Positions 7,837 through 20,585 are shown, counted from the first letter of the stretch. The stretch is DNA of 64,000 bases from Mycobacterium dioxanotrophicus (GCF_002157835.1 NZ_CP020809.1:5642001-5706000), one strand, 5' to 3'. A program made the numbers and translations. The notes: generated by a model not told the origin, from the sequence alone.

Positions 7837-9162
7837 TCAGTGTGGGGTGGTTTGGATCGTGATGGCCCGGCGGACGCGCTCCTCGATCTCGTCCAGCTCG
7901 GCGATGGTCGGGGCGTCGATGAAGAAGGTGACGGCCCGGTCGTCGGAGCTGCGGATGGGGCGCAGCTGCGCGCCGCGGGCCTCGTAGACCAGGACGGCGC
8001 GCAGTGCAGGCGGGTGATCGGCGCGCAGCGCGGGGATCTCGGGCCAGGGATTGCCGTCGTCGACCCAACGGGCCTCGACCCCCGGCCAGTCGACCTGAAC
8101 ATCGACGAGTGTCCCGGGCCGGTGTCCGACATACACCTGGCGGGCGTAGCGCTGGGCACAGGGATAGTCGGCGGCCTCCCCGAGCGCGATCCGCAGGATT
8201 TCGGGTTCCATCGGCCGGCCCGTCGCCAGCCGGTACAGCAGCATGATGCCGTCGCCGGGGGTCCGGGCGGCGACCTCCATGAGGCGGGCCTCCCCCTGCT
8301 CGTCGATCCTGAACTCGGCGTGCGTGATGCCGTTCTCGACACCCAACCGGTCGAGCATCGCGATGTTGGCGCGCTGCACCGCGTCCCATGCGTCGTCCTG
8401 TGGGGCGGGCACGGTGTGGGCCATCTCGACGAAATACCGCGAGTCGACATCCGTTGTCTCCTTGCGGGTGACCGACGAGAACAGGGTCTTGCCGTCCTGG
8501 GTCAGGCTCTCGACCGAGTACTCCTGGCCGGTGATCATCTGCTCGACGAGGATGGTCTCGTGTGGCGGATAGTCGTCGAGTTGCGCCGCGAGTTCGGTGT
8601 GGTCGTGCACCTTCTGAACGCCCTCGCTCGAGTGCCTCGTGGCCGGCTTCACCACGGCGGGGAACGCAACGGTCCCGTGGTCGGCGGAATCGCGTGTGCC
8701 CGGCGGGATCAGGACGGACACCGGGCTGAGATCGGGCAGGTACCAGCGCTGCAGGTACTTGCTGCGGCAGGCCCGCGCCGCCCGCAAACCCGGGAACGGG
8801 AGGCCGAAGTAGTCGGCGATCAGGCCGGTGGGCTCGACCAATGTCTCTCCCACGGCATAGATGCCGATCACGTCGTAGGTGTTGCGCCAGCGGTCGGCGT
8901 GTTCGATGACTCCGGGCACGAAGGACCCTTCACTCGCCACCGACCCGTCGACGAAGGCGATCTCGTCGATCTTGGAGACCGGATGGGCAGGATCGTCACC
9001 GTGCGCCTGCGCGTACGGGCGTGACATGGCCGGCGTGATCACCAGAACCTTCAGGTTTCGCCTGCGCAGGTCGTCGATGTAGATGGGATCTCGGCAGACC
9101 ACGGGCAGATACCCGGTCAGGATGAAGGCGCGGGGCCTGGCGGCGCGCTGATGCTCGGTCAT
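7837..9162 (-). CDS. ATP-grasp carboxylate-amine ligase
   Basis: This 441-residue protein has the ATP-grasp fold: VVKPATRHSSEGVQKV as the nucleotide-binding lysine and flexible loop, ILVEQMITGQEYSVES as the hinge and adenine pocket, and EFRID plus MEVAARTPGD as the metal-binding end. It resembles amino-acid ligases of the BacD type, which join amino acids through acyl-phosphates. I infer amide-bond formation on the 4-aminophenylalanine-derived intermediate, perhaps giving a dipeptide. The ATG at 9162 overlaps the transporter stop as ATGA, and AAAGGA lies about 7 bases upstream. It is the last gene of operon 2. Partner substrates cannot be read from sequence. Confidence 0.85.
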   Translation of the reverse strand: MTEHQRAARPRAFILTGYLPVVCRDPIYIDDLRRRNLKVLVITPAMSRPYAQAHGDDPAHPVSKIDEIAFVDGSVASEGSFVPGVIEHADRWRNTYDVIGIYAVGETLVEPTGLIADYFGLPFPGLRAARACRSKYLQRWYLPDLSPVSVLIPPGTRDSADHGTVAFPAVVKPATRHSSEGVQKVHDHTELAAQLDDYPPHETILVEQMITGQEYSVESLTQDGKTLFSSVTRKETTDVDSRYFVEMAHTVPAPQDDAWDAVQRANIAMLDRLGVENGITHAEFRIDEQGEARLMEVAARTPGDGIMLLYRLATGRPMEPEILRIALGEAADYPCAQRYARQVYVGHRPGTLVDVQVDWPGVEARWVDDGNPWPEIPALRADHPPALRAVLVYEARGAQLRPIRSSDDRAVTFFIDAPTIAELDEIEERVRRAITIQTTPH

Positions 9163-10946
9163 GGTGCAGTCCTTTCTGAGGTGGCCGCGACGGGAATTCT
9201 GGTGGCGCGGTTGATGTGTACGGTCGGTGCGCTCGAGGGTGTCGGCGCGCCCGCGATCACCGCAGCGGTTCCTTCCAACCGCAGGATCCGGCTGCCGATC
9301 CGCACGGACATCCCGGGCAGCCACACGATCGGCGTCCACGGGGCGATCCGGGTCCATTGCGTCTGCCCGGCCGGTCGAACGGAAACACCGTTTCGCGACT
9401 GGCGGTCGATGATGAACACTCGGCCGTCGACCCTGCGGATCTCCAGATGGGCCCGCGACATCCCGTCGGCACGCACGTCGATCCGGATCGGACGCAGACC
9501 CCTGCGAACAGCGTCGCAACTGTGCGGGTACCGTCCGACCACACAATCCCGGTCCAGGGTGAATCGCGAATTGTCGTCGAGAACAACGGATTCGAGCGGC
9601 GTGCGGGCGTGACCCGTGGCGGGCAGGGACGGTGCCTGGCGGCGGGCCGGTGGCCGGACCGCGAACCGGGCGGTGGCCAGCACCACGGTGGGCGGCTCGG
9701 CGTCGGGCACCGGGACCGGATCCGTCGAAAGGGGGAACGGCCGGCTGCGGATCGCCCACCCGACGACGGGCACGGTCGCCAGACCTGCCGCGGCGAGCAG
9801 GCCGCCGAGCAGCAGCCAGCCGACCTGCCCAATGCCCAGGCACAGGGCACCCAGGACCGCGGGCGCCACCGCAAACGCGGCGCCAAGACCCATGTCCTGC
9901 AGGCCCACGTATTCGCTCTGCGCGTGGGCCGGCGCCAGCTCGAAACTCAGCGCGAAAACGGCTGCCGCATGGCACATCTCGCCCACCGAATGGACAGCGA
10001 CCGCCACCAGCAGAACTGCGGCGGCAGCCCATGCCGGCAGGTTGGCCGCCACCGCCACGCCCCCACAGGCGACCAGGAAGATCACCCCGGCGACGCGCAT
10101 GGCGGCGCCGCCCTGGCGCACGGTGTTGACCTTGCGGCCGACCCAGACCTGCAGCGCCACAACGCCGAACGTGTTGACCAGCAACACGGCGCCGACCATC
10201 CAGCGGGGGGCGCTCGTCTGCGTGGCGATCCAGAGCGGGAGCGCGAAGGTGATGACCGCGTACTGCAGACTCATCACTCCGTTGAGGATCGTGTAGGCAA
10301 TAAACGGTTTGTCCCGCAGCGCCACCCCTGGCCGGGTACCGGGCGGGGCAGGCAGCGGCGCGAAGTACGGGAGCGTCGCGCACACCCACGCACCGATCAG
10401 AAAGGTCGCGGCGTTCGCGAGAAACAGCACCTGATAGGCGGCCAGGCTGTGCAGCGTCAGCGCCACCCCGCCGACGGCGGCACCGATGCCGACGCCGGCG
10501 TTTTCGATCGCCCGCAGCTGGGAGCGGTAGGCGGCCGCGCCTTCGCCTCCGACGCGGCGGATCAGCCCGCCGCGCGACGCTCTCGACGCGGCGGTCGCGA
10601 GCATCTCCACGACGGTCACGATGACGAACATCCAGATATGCGTGACGAACACGTAGCCCACCATCGTCACGGCGAGCACGACCAGGCTCAGGGCCGCGAC
10701 GCCGCGGGGACCGCGGCGGTCGGCCAGGTGGCCCATCGGCACACCGGCGAACAGGCCGATCATTCCGGCTACGGCCAACCACAGGCCGACCTCGGTGACC
10801 GACAGTCCCAGTCCCTCGGTGAAGTACAGGACCGACGACGTCATGAACATGCCGGTGCCGATGTTGTAGATCCCGGTGCCCAAGCCCAGGCGCCGACGTG
10901 CGCCGGGCTCGGGCACCAGGGTCGACAGCCACGTGCCGATCATCAT
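9159..10946 (-). CDS. MFS exporter fused to a C-terminal FHA domain
   Basis: The 595-residue protein has about twelve hydrophobic segments over residues 1-400, typical of the major facilitator superfamily, including the GHLADRRGPRG loop between helices 2 and 3. A Pro/Arg-rich linker leads to an FHA domain at about 460-559 (VVGRY, MSRAHLEI, RQSRNGVSV). A short Ala/Pro/Thr tail follows. It is probably the product exporter, with activity or assembly tied to Thr phosphorylation. It overlaps both the ligase gene upstream and the ATP-grasp gene downstream by 4 bp. FHA domains on transporters are known mainly from mycobacterial ABC systems; fusion to an MFS pump is unusual. Confidence 0.85.
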   Translation of the reverse strand: MMIGTWLSTLVPEPGARRRLGLGTGIYNIGTGMFMTSSVLYFTEGLGLSVTEVGLWLAVAGMIGLFAGVPMGHLADRRGPRGVAALSLVVLAVTMVGYVFVTHIWMFVIVTVVEMLATAASRASRGGLIRRVGGEGAAAYRSQLRAIENAGVGIGAAVGGVALTLHSLAAYQVLFLANAATFLIGAWVCATLPYFAPLPAPPGTRPGVALRDKPFIAYTILNGVMSLQYAVITFALPLWIATQTSAPRWMVGAVLLVNTFGVVALQVWVGRKVNTVRQGGAAMRVAGVIFLVACGGVAVAANLPAWAAAAVLLVAVAVHSVGEMCHAAAVFALSFELAPAHAQSEYVGLQDMGLGAAFAVAPAVLGALCLGIGQVGWLLLGGLLAAAGLATVPVVGWAIRSRPFPLSTDPVPVPDAEPPTVVLATARFAVRPPARRQAPSLPATGHARTPLESVVLDDNSRFTLDRDCVVGRYPHSCDAVRRGLRPIRIDVRADGMSRAHLEIRRVDGRVFIIDRQSRNGVSVRPAGQTQWTRIAPWTPIVWLPGMSVRIGSRILRLEGTAAVIAGAPTPSSAPTVHINRATRIPVAATSERTAP

Positions 10947-12637
10947 GCGACTGCGTTGTGGGGCCGGTCGGTCACGAACGCGGCCACGGCCCGGTTCTCG
11001 TGCAGCGGGCTGTTCGCCAGATCGCGGTATCTATCCCGCAATTGGCGCTTGAGCACCTTGCCCGTCACACCCACGGGGAAGTCGTCCGGGGTGCGGGCGA
11101 CGTCCAGCACGGCGATGCGGGGATGGCCGGCCTTCTCCAGTACTTCGTTGGCCTCGGCCAGTAGTCGTGCGGCGTCGGCCGGCGACTCGTCGGTCACGAT
11201 CACCGCAACCGGAACGATCTGCTCGCCGTGGCGGCCGGCGACGACGGCGCAGTCACTGATCGAGTTGATCTCACTGAGCAGCATCTCTTCCATGAGCACT
11301 GAATAGCCCGTGCCCTCGGCGGTCTCGATGGCGTCCTTCGTCCGGTCGACCACGAAGTAATTGCCGTCCACGTCCTGGTACACCAGGTCACCGGTCAGCC
11401 AGTAGCCGCCGAGCTTCGAGCGATAGGTGGTGTCCGAGTCGTTCCAGTAACCGGCGGTGATGGACGGGCCCTTCGCCCCGAAGAATCCCACCTCGCCGAC
11501 CGGCGCCGTGCTGCCGTCGGGCCGCAGCGCCGCGACCTCGAGGCCGGGATCGGGCTTGCCGACCCGCCGGTCCGAGCGTTCCGACAGCAACGTCCGGGGC
11601 TGGACCACCAGACCCCAGCCGAGCTCGGTCGTGCCGAACCGGTCGTAGAACGTAGGCGGCTGCTGCTCCGGGCTGCGCTTGGCCAGGATCGCCCCGATGT
11701 GGGCCTCGTGGATGGCATCGCCCATGTTGACCCAGTAGTCGACAGAATCGACGGTGCCGCTTGGTGTTTCGATCGCAGCCAACTCGGCATAGGCATGGGC
11801 GAATGCCATGACGCCCTTCGGTTGGTGCAGACGCACGGCCGCCGCCAGTTCCGCACCGCTCGGGTCGTAGAGTGCCACCAGCGGCGTGCCGGCGAGAATG
11901 GAGTAGGCGGTGTAGACGATGCAGCCGAGATGCGACTGCGGCTGGGCGGTCATCATCCGCTCCTGAGCGGGCTCGGTGTAGTTCAGCAGGCGGTAGCGCG
12001 GACCGGCGACGCTGGACGCGTGAGTCTGGGTCACCGCCTTCGGAATTCCCGTCGTGCCCGACGAATGCATGATCGACACCGGGTCCTCCGGTGCGTGCTT
12101 GAAGCGCCAGGCGTCCGGCAGCGACGCTGGCGGCGGTGCGGGCACGTCCTCGGCGAACTGCACCCAACGCAGGCCGTCGAGCGATCCGATTCCGTCGGCG
12201 ATCGCGGCGAACCGGGTCCGGTCGGTGTAGATCCCCACCGGTGTGGTGCGCTCGCACAGGCCGAGCGCAAGCGCCGGCGACGCCTTGCTGTTGATGAGCA
12301 CTCCGATGGCGCCCAACTGGGCCAGCGCGTTGAGGTGGATGGTGTAGGCGAACGTGTCCGCCATGTAGAGCGCCACCCGGTCACGCGGGCCGACGCCCTG
12401 CTCGCGGTACCAGACCGACCAGCTCTGGGCGAGCGCATCGAGCTGGGCGAGCGTGAATTCCGTCTGCTCCTCGCCTGCGGTGTTGATCACCGGTCGGCCC
12501 GTGCGGATGAACGGGATGTGCGGGTCGGGATGCACGGCCATGGCCATCGCAAGCAGGTTGCCGCCGCCGAGCTCGGGCAGTGCCGCCAGCCGGGACCGCT
12601 CTTCCGGTGACAGCAGTGCGCGGGTGGAAATCGTCAT
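10943..12637 (-). CDS. Acyl-AMP ligase family enzyme (candidate CreM-like nitrite-activating ligase)
   Basis: The 564-residue protein belongs to the ANL adenylating family: P-loop HSSGTTGIPK at 191-200, FGTTELGWG, YWLTGDLVYQDVDG, VVDRTKD and a C-terminal GVTGKVLKRQL with the catalytic lysine. In cremeomycin the ligase CreM uses ATP and nitrite to diazotise an aryl amine, and other aspartate-nitrosuccinate clusters contain a ligase of this family. With CreE and CreD homologues in the same cluster, this gene is the best candidate for that step. An ordinary fatty-acid or amino-acid CoA/AMP ligase is the main alternative. It overlaps the transporter by 4 bp and starts 42 bp after the PLP enzyme. 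Confidence 0.8.
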   Translation of the reverse strand: MTISTRALLSPEERSRLAALPELGGGNLLAMAMAVHPDPHIPFIRTGRPVINTAGEEQTEFTLAQLDALAQSWSVWYREQGVGPRDRVALYMADTFAYTIHLNALAQLGAIGVLINSKASPALALGLCERTTPVGIYTDRTRFAAIADGIGSLDGLRWVQFAEDVPAPPPASLPDAWRFKHAPEDPVSIMHSSGTTGIPKAVTQTHASSVAGPRYRLLNYTEPAQERMMTAQPQSHLGCIVYTAYSILAGTPLVALYDPSGAELAAAVRLHQPKGVMAFAHAYAELAAIETPSGTVDSVDYWVNMGDAIHEAHIGAILAKRSPEQQPPTFYDRFGTTELGWGLVVQPRTLLSERSDRRVGKPDPGLEVAALRPDGSTAPVGEVGFFGAKGPSITAGYWNDSDTTYRSKLGGYWLTGDLVYQDVDGNYFVVDRTKDAIETAEGTGYSVLMEEMLLSEINSISDCAVVAGRHGEQIVPVAVIVTDESPADAARLLAEANEVLEKAGHPRIAVLDVARTPDDFPVGVTGKVLKRQLRDRYRDLANSPLHENRAVAAFVTDRPHNAVA

Positions 12638-12679
12638 CGCTGAAATTCCTTGTCGTCAGGTGGGATTGGGGATGGTTGT

Positions 12680-13905
12680 TCAGAAGCCGAGCGCGCCGGC
12701 GGCCGCCTCGAGGTCCCGCTGTTGGTGCAGGGCGGACACCGCGAAGCGCATCAGCCCGGTTCCGCGAGCGACCGTGGGATAGAAAGCGGGCAGGACCAGC
12801 ACGCCGGCCTGCTTCAACCGGCGGGCGGCGGCGAACGCCGCGTCCTCGGTGTCGAACAGCGCGCCGCGGACCGGCGAGTGCAGCCCGGCGTTGACCAGGG
12901 TCTCCCCCGTCAGCCGGTCGAACTCGGCGGCGTTGCGCCACAGCCGCTTTTGCAGCTCCGCTACCTGACCATCGACGTGCAGCCGGGCAGCGGCGACGTT
13001 CGCGGCCAGCATGGGCAGCATGATCGAATGCCCGAACACCAACGGGTTGGCGAACTTTCGCAGCACCAGCATGTCCTCGTGACTGGGCACGACCGCGAAA
13101 CCCCCGGCGCCACCGAAGGCCTTCGACAGCGAGCCGGCGAGCACGACATTTTCCGGGAGCACGCCGCCGAGCGCCTCGAACGCGTAACCCGCGCCGAGCG
13201 AGCCCTCGATCGAGACCCCATGGGCGTCGTCGACATACAGGTGGCCACCGAACGGCTCGAGGATGGCCAGCATCGATGCCACGTCGATCAGACCGCCCAT
13301 CGACCCGACGCCGTCGACCAGCACGATCGGCGTCCGGCCGGTGGCCGCGACCTCGCGGACTGCGGCAGCAAGTGCTGTGGGATCGGTCATGTCGAAGCGC
13401 CGCGTCGGGCCGATCTGTTCGAGCACACCGCGGATCACCTGGATGGAGGCGTGCGCTGTCTTCTCGACGAGGAACGCGGCGCCCGCGTCGGCCACGGGAT
13501 AGCTGGGCAGGGCGCCTGCGCCGAGCAGCGGCAGCAGGCCCAGATGAACGGTGCCGACCGAGGTGAAGGCCGCCGCCTGCGCGCCGCCGTACATGACGGA
13601 CAGCAGCTCCTCCAGTTCGCGGAGATATGGCGGCCGGCCTCGGTTGCGCGAGGTGGAGAAGTGAAGGCCGAACCGGCCCATCGCCTCGGTCGCCGCCGCG
13701 ATCAGGTCGGGGTGCGACTCCAGACCGAGGTAGGAGCACGAGACGAATTCCACGGCCTCGCCGCCGTCTTCGAGCTGGACCCGCTTGCCGTCCCGCGCAG
13801 TGATGACATGCCCGGTCAGACCTTCCGCGAAGGCCCGATCGAGCGAGTCCGAGGTCTTGCTGACCCGCGATGCCACCCAATTAGATTGGCGTTCCATGAG
13901 TTCGG

Positions 13906-13909
<4 letters not shown>
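12680..13909 (-). CDS. Alpha-oxoamine synthase-like PLP enzyme (AONS/KBL family)
   Basis: This 409-residue fold-type I PLP enzyme has the alpha-oxoamine synthase layout: TSRNRGRPPYLRELE near 86-100, VDDAHGVS at 226-233 for the cofactor-binding Asp and His, and LAGSLSKAFGG with PLP Lys263. Family members condense an amino acid with an acyl-CoA or acyl-carrier protein and lose CO2 to give an alpha-aminoketone. No carrier protein or ketosynthase is present in the cluster, so the acyl donor would be a CoA thioester or an acyl-AMP made by one of the two ligases. The ATG at 13909 overlaps the upstream stop as ATGA and follows GAAGGAGAC, which rules out the longer upstream reading. Confidence 0.82.
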
Positions 13910-17248
<3,339 letters not shown>

Positions 17249-17318
17249 AACTTGATCTCCTCTTCACGGCGATGTCTTCTCGGAGCGCTCCGGAGGTCCC
17301 GGGCGCCAAAGGCTTTCG

Positions 17319-18704
17319 TCAAATACCGGCCTGGTAGAGGACCGGCACCTTCCCGCGCTGTGAGCGTGCGAACTGGTCGATGTCCGCGCGCTGCACCTCG
17401 AAATCGAGGCACCGGGGGCTCACGATCACCTCGTGGATCTCGTGGGCGCCGTGCAGAGCCGTCCGCGCCGCATCAGTCGTGATGCCTTCCGGTGCGGCCC
17501 GCGACAACAGCAGCCGCACCCGGTATTTGTGGCCATCCCACAGCACCTGAAGTTGGCAATCGGTGGAGCTCGACACACCCAATGTGGCGAGCGCCGCCAC
17601 GAGATGGTCACTGGAGAACGTGATGGTGTCGACGGTCATCGAGGACGGCATGCGGCCGAGGAGCAGGACCGACCGGGCGGCGCTCCCGCATGCGCATCGG
17701 CCGGTCATCAGCTGGCCCCTGTCGCCGAGCCGATAACGGAAGAGCGCCATCCCGGACGTCGTCAACGGTGTGACGACGAGCTCGCCGGGTGCTCCGGCAC
17801 GCACCGGCCGACCGGTCTCGTCGACGACCTCCAACACGTTCGCGTCCTCGTGCAGGTGGTGCACCGCGCCCGACTGGTGGCGGCACTGGTACCCCACGGG
17901 GCCGGTCTCCGACGTCGAATAAGCCAGCGAGCGCACGACGAGATCCGGTGCGGCAGAGCGCAGGACACGCTCCCGTTCGGCTCCCAGCGATTCACCGATG
18001 AACAGGAAGTTCCGCAGCGGCAGCCGATGCCCGGACAGCAGCTCCGCTCCGTACGCAGGCGACGCCACCAGTGTGTCGATCCCATGGGCGTCGATGATTG
18101 CTGCGGCGTCGGCGGGCGCGGTGTACTCGCCCATCGCGAAGGACAGGGCCGGCAGCGAGCGCGCGATGTCCTGGACGAACAGGAACGCACCGTTGAGGTC
18201 CCCGGGGAACAGGCAGTTCGCCACCCGGTTCGGCGCCGTGGCCAACGCAGCCCGCACGCCGCGCGCGCCCAGATGCTGGACCCGGTCGGTGAAATCCCAT
18301 GAGTGGTAGAGAATTTTCGGTCGGCTGGCCGTTCCGCTCGATCGCAGCACGAGCCCGGGGCTGTGGTCGAAGAGGAGGTCGGCCGAATGCGGTGGGCAAC
18401 CCGCGGCGAGGTCGGCGGCGGAGAGGAGAGGCAGCGCCGCGAGGTCATCGACCGTCTCGACTGCCTCGAGTCCGGGGAAACGCCGCCACACGTTGATGGA
18501 CTGGCGCGCGGCTGCCAGGGTGGCACGCAGATTGTGCTGTTGTGCGGCGTCGATCTCGTCGCGCGTGAACGAGTCGAGGTTGTGGGCCAGGCGGATACCT
18601 GCCACGTCGCGGACCCGCGGCTTGCTTGCGCGACTGCCCGCCGTCGCGGCGCCGTCGGCCCGATGTTGCGGAATCGACGCCGTATCGGCTGGGTACGTGG
18701 TCAT
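17319..18704 (-). CDS. PaaK-like adenylate-forming enzyme (phenylacetate-CoA ligase family)
   Basis: The 461-residue protein resembles the phenylacetate-CoA ligase branch of the ANL family: LRSSGTASRPK as P-loop, YSTSETGPVGYQC, and RYRLGDRG followed by TGRCACGSAARSVLLLGRMP. This branch activates aryl or short carboxylates, either to CoA thioesters or as AMP esters. It is the first gene of operon 2, directly after the shared promoter element, and is separate from the second ligase at 10943. A plausible role is to activate an aryl acid derived from the 4-aminophenyl route for the oxoamine synthase or for amide formation. The N-terminal 30 residues look disordered and could be shortened if a later start is used. 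Confidence 0.8.
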   Translation of the reverse strand: MTTYPADTASIPQHRADGAATAGSRASKPRVRDVAGIRLAHNLDSFTRDEIDAAQQHNLRATLAAARQSINVWRRFPGLEAVETVDDLAALPLLSAADLAAGCPPHSADLLFDHSPGLVLRSSGTASRPKILYHSWDFTDRVQHLGARGVRAALATAPNRVANCLFPGDLNGAFLFVQDIARSLPALSFAMGEYTAPADAAAIIDAHGIDTLVASPAYGAELLSGHRLPLRNFLFIGESLGAERERVLRSAAPDLVVRSLAYSTSETGPVGYQCRHQSGAVHHLHEDANVLEVVDETGRPVRAGAPGELVVTPLTTSGMALFRYRLGDRGQLMTGRCACGSAARSVLLLGRMPSSMTVDTITFSSDHLVAALATLGVSSSTDCQLQVLWDGHKYRVRLLLSRAAPEGITTDAARTALHGAHEIHEVIVSPRCLDFEVQRADIDQFARSQRGKVPVLYQAGI

Positions 18705-18805
18705 GACTCAATGGTCGTGACCACGCCCTGCTCACGTAATCGCCGGCGCTACCAGGTTCCACCTGACGATGGGACAGGTTTTCCTAGCCGCCGGGTAAGC
18801 ATCGG
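18705..18805 (-). promoter_or_regulatory. Operon 2 promoter/operator element (copy B)
   Basis: This is the second copy of the element found at 7654-7755, in the same orientation and at nearly the same distance from its start codon. The ten bases ATGGTCGTGA at 18711-18720 and the block GGGACAGGTTTTC are shared. The inverted repeat is CCTGAC (18762-18767) and GACAGG (18773-18778), spacer 5 bp, with one mismatch relative to copy A. It lies in the 116-bp gap between the choD stop and the operon 2 start. Confidence 0.7.
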
Positions 18806-18820
18806 GTTCGGCGCCCGGCG

Positions 18821-20557
18821 CTACCCGCCCGTGTTGACCGGCTCGATCGGCAACCGCCGCAATGCACCCGGGGCCTCGGCGGGCACCACGGGATGCGCCG
18901 GTGCGATCGGATCGAGTCGCTGGTAAGGCTCACCCTGGGCCGGCCGGGTGTCTTCCTGCCCCTTGTTGGGCCACAGCGACGCCGCCCGCTCGGCCTGCGC
19001 GGTGATCGAAAGCGACGGATTCACACCGAGATTCGCTGAGATGGCGGCACCGTCGGCGACGTGGAGCGTCGGGTAGTTGTACACCCGCTGATACGGATCG
19101 ATCACACCGTGTTCGGCGTCCACACCGATCGCCGCGCCGCCGAGGAAGTGCGCCGTCAACGGAATGTTGAACAGCTCGCCCCAGGTGCCGCCCGCGATGC
19201 CGCCGACCTTCTCCGCCATCCGCCGGGTGAACTCGTTGCCCACCGGGATCCACGTCGGGTTCGGTTCGCCGTGGCCTTGTTTGGACGTCAACACCCGACG
19301 GCCGCCCGGGCCGCGCTTGGTGAAGGTGGTGATCGAGTTGTCCAGATGCTGCATCACCAGGGCGATGACCGTCCGCTCACTCCAGCGTGCCGGGTTCAGC
19401 AGCCGGATGAGCAACGCCGGACGCTCACGGCTCTGGTCGAGGAACTGCCGCCAGCGCGGCACGTCGGTGCCGCCGGGGCCCGTGCCATCGGTCATCAGCG
19501 TCTGCAACAGGCCCATCGCGTTGGAGCCCTTGCCGTAGCGCACGGGTTCGACATGGGTGTCGGCCGTGGGGTGCACCGACGACGTGATGGCCACGCCGTG
19601 GGTGAGGTCCAGGTCCGGTGACACCGTGAGGGTTTGGGCCCCGACGATCGATTCGGAGTTGGTGCGGGTCAACACGCCGAGGCGATCGGACAGCTTGCGT
19701 AGCTTGCCGGTGTCGCGCATCTTGAACAGCAGCTTCTGCGTGTTGTACGTGCCCGCCGCCAGAATCAGGTGGGTGGCGGTGAAGGTCTTGCGGTCCCGGC
19801 GCAGCTTGCTGCCCGTCTTGACCGTGGTGACCTCCCACAGACCGTCACCGCGCTGCTCGAACCCGGTGACCGTCGTCATCGGATGCACCCGCGCGCCAGC
19901 CGATTCCGCGAGGCCGAGGTAGTTCTTGACCAACGTGTTCTTGGCGCCGTGGCGACAGCCCGTCATACATTCGCCGCATTCCAGGCAGCCGGTGCGGGCC
20001 GGCCCGGCACCGCCGAAGAATGGATCGGGCACTGTCTTGCCCGGGGTCTTCTCGCCGTCGAGGCCGAAGAACACCCCGACCGGTGTGGAGACGAAGGTGT
20101 CCCCGCAGCCCATGTCGTCGGCGACCTCTTTGACGATGCGGTCGGCGTCGGTGAAGGTCGGGTTCTTCACCACGCCGAGCATGCGCTGCGCCTGCTCGTA
20201 GTGCGGCATGAGCTCGGCACGCCAGTCGGTGATGTCCTTCCACTGCGGGTCGTTGAAGAACGGCGCAGGCGGCACGTAGAGCGTGTTGGCGTAGTTGAGC
20301 GATCCGCCGCCCACCCCGGCGCCGGCCAGGATCATCACGTTGCGCAGCAGGTGGATGCGCTGGATGCCGTACATGCCGAGTTGCGGCGCCCACAGGAACT
20401 TACGCAGGTCCCACGAGGTCTTGGCAAAGTCGGCGTCGCTGAACCGCCTGCCGGCCTCCAGTACACCGACGCGGTAACCCTTTTCGGTCAGCCGCAGCGC
20501 ACTGACGCTGCCGCCGAACCCAGAACCGATGACCAAGACGTCGTAGTCAGGCTTCAT
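18821..20557 (-). CDS. choD: GMC-family cholesterol oxidase
   Basis: The 578-residue flavoprotein has an N-terminal FAD motif (VLVIGSGFGGSVSALRL), the GMC segment AGAGVGGGSLNYANT, and a Cys-rich CLECGECMTGCRHGAKN stretch at about 195-211. Its position next to guaB3 matches choD (Rv3409c) in M. tuberculosis. It oxidises cholesterol or other 3-beta-hydroxysterols to the 3-keto form, though the mycobacterial protein also affects signalling in hosts and its oxidase role is debated. An inverted repeat sits just upstream of the ATG. The gene ends 116 bp before the biosynthetic cluster. Confidence 0.93.
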   Translation of the reverse strand: MKPDYDVLVIGSGFGGSVSALRLTEKGYRVGVLEAGRRFSDADFAKTSWDLRKFLWAPQLGMYGIQRIHLLRNVMILAGAGVGGGSLNYANTLYVPPAPFFNDPQWKDITDWRAELMPHYEQAQRMLGVVKNPTFTDADRIVKEVADDMGCGDTFVSTPVGVFFGLDGEKTPGKTVPDPFFGGAGPARTGCLECGECMTGCRHGAKNTLVKNYLGLAESAGARVHPMTTVTGFEQRGDGLWEVTTVKTGSKLRRDRKTFTATHLILAAGTYNTQKLLFKMRDTGKLRKLSDRLGVLTRTNSESIVGAQTLTVSPDLDLTHGVAITSSVHPTADTHVEPVRYGKGSNAMGLLQTLMTDGTGPGGTDVPRWRQFLDQSRERPALLIRLLNPARWSERTVIALVMQHLDNSITTFTKRGPGGRRVLTSKQGHGEPNPTWIPVGNEFTRRMAEKVGGIAGGTWGELFNIPLTAHFLGGAAIGVDAEHGVIDPYQRVYNYPTLHVADGAAISANLGVNPSLSITAQAERAASLWPNKGQEDTRPAQGEPYQRLDPIAPAHPVVPAEAPGALRRLPIEPVNTGG

Positions 20558-20569
20558 CCGAACAGTATG

Positions 20570-20585
20570 TACCTACCGATAGGTA
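20570..20585. promoter_or_regulatory. Inverted repeat upstream of choD
   Basis: TACCTA, four bases, then TAGGTA form a perfect inverted repeat 13 bp before the choD start codon. This is the size and symmetry of a TetR-type operator. The bound regulator is not identifiable from this window. Confidence 0.5.

Noticed and set aside
7837..10932. Longer reading of the ATP-grasp gene starting at 10932
   Set aside because: The extension covers the MFS gene out of frame; the ATP-grasp domain begins right after the ATG at 9162.
9216..11306. Open frame of about 696 codons on the plus strand opposite the MFS and ligase genes
   Set aside because: It has Arg/His/Gln-rich composition, spans the junction of two well-supported genes and has no motif.
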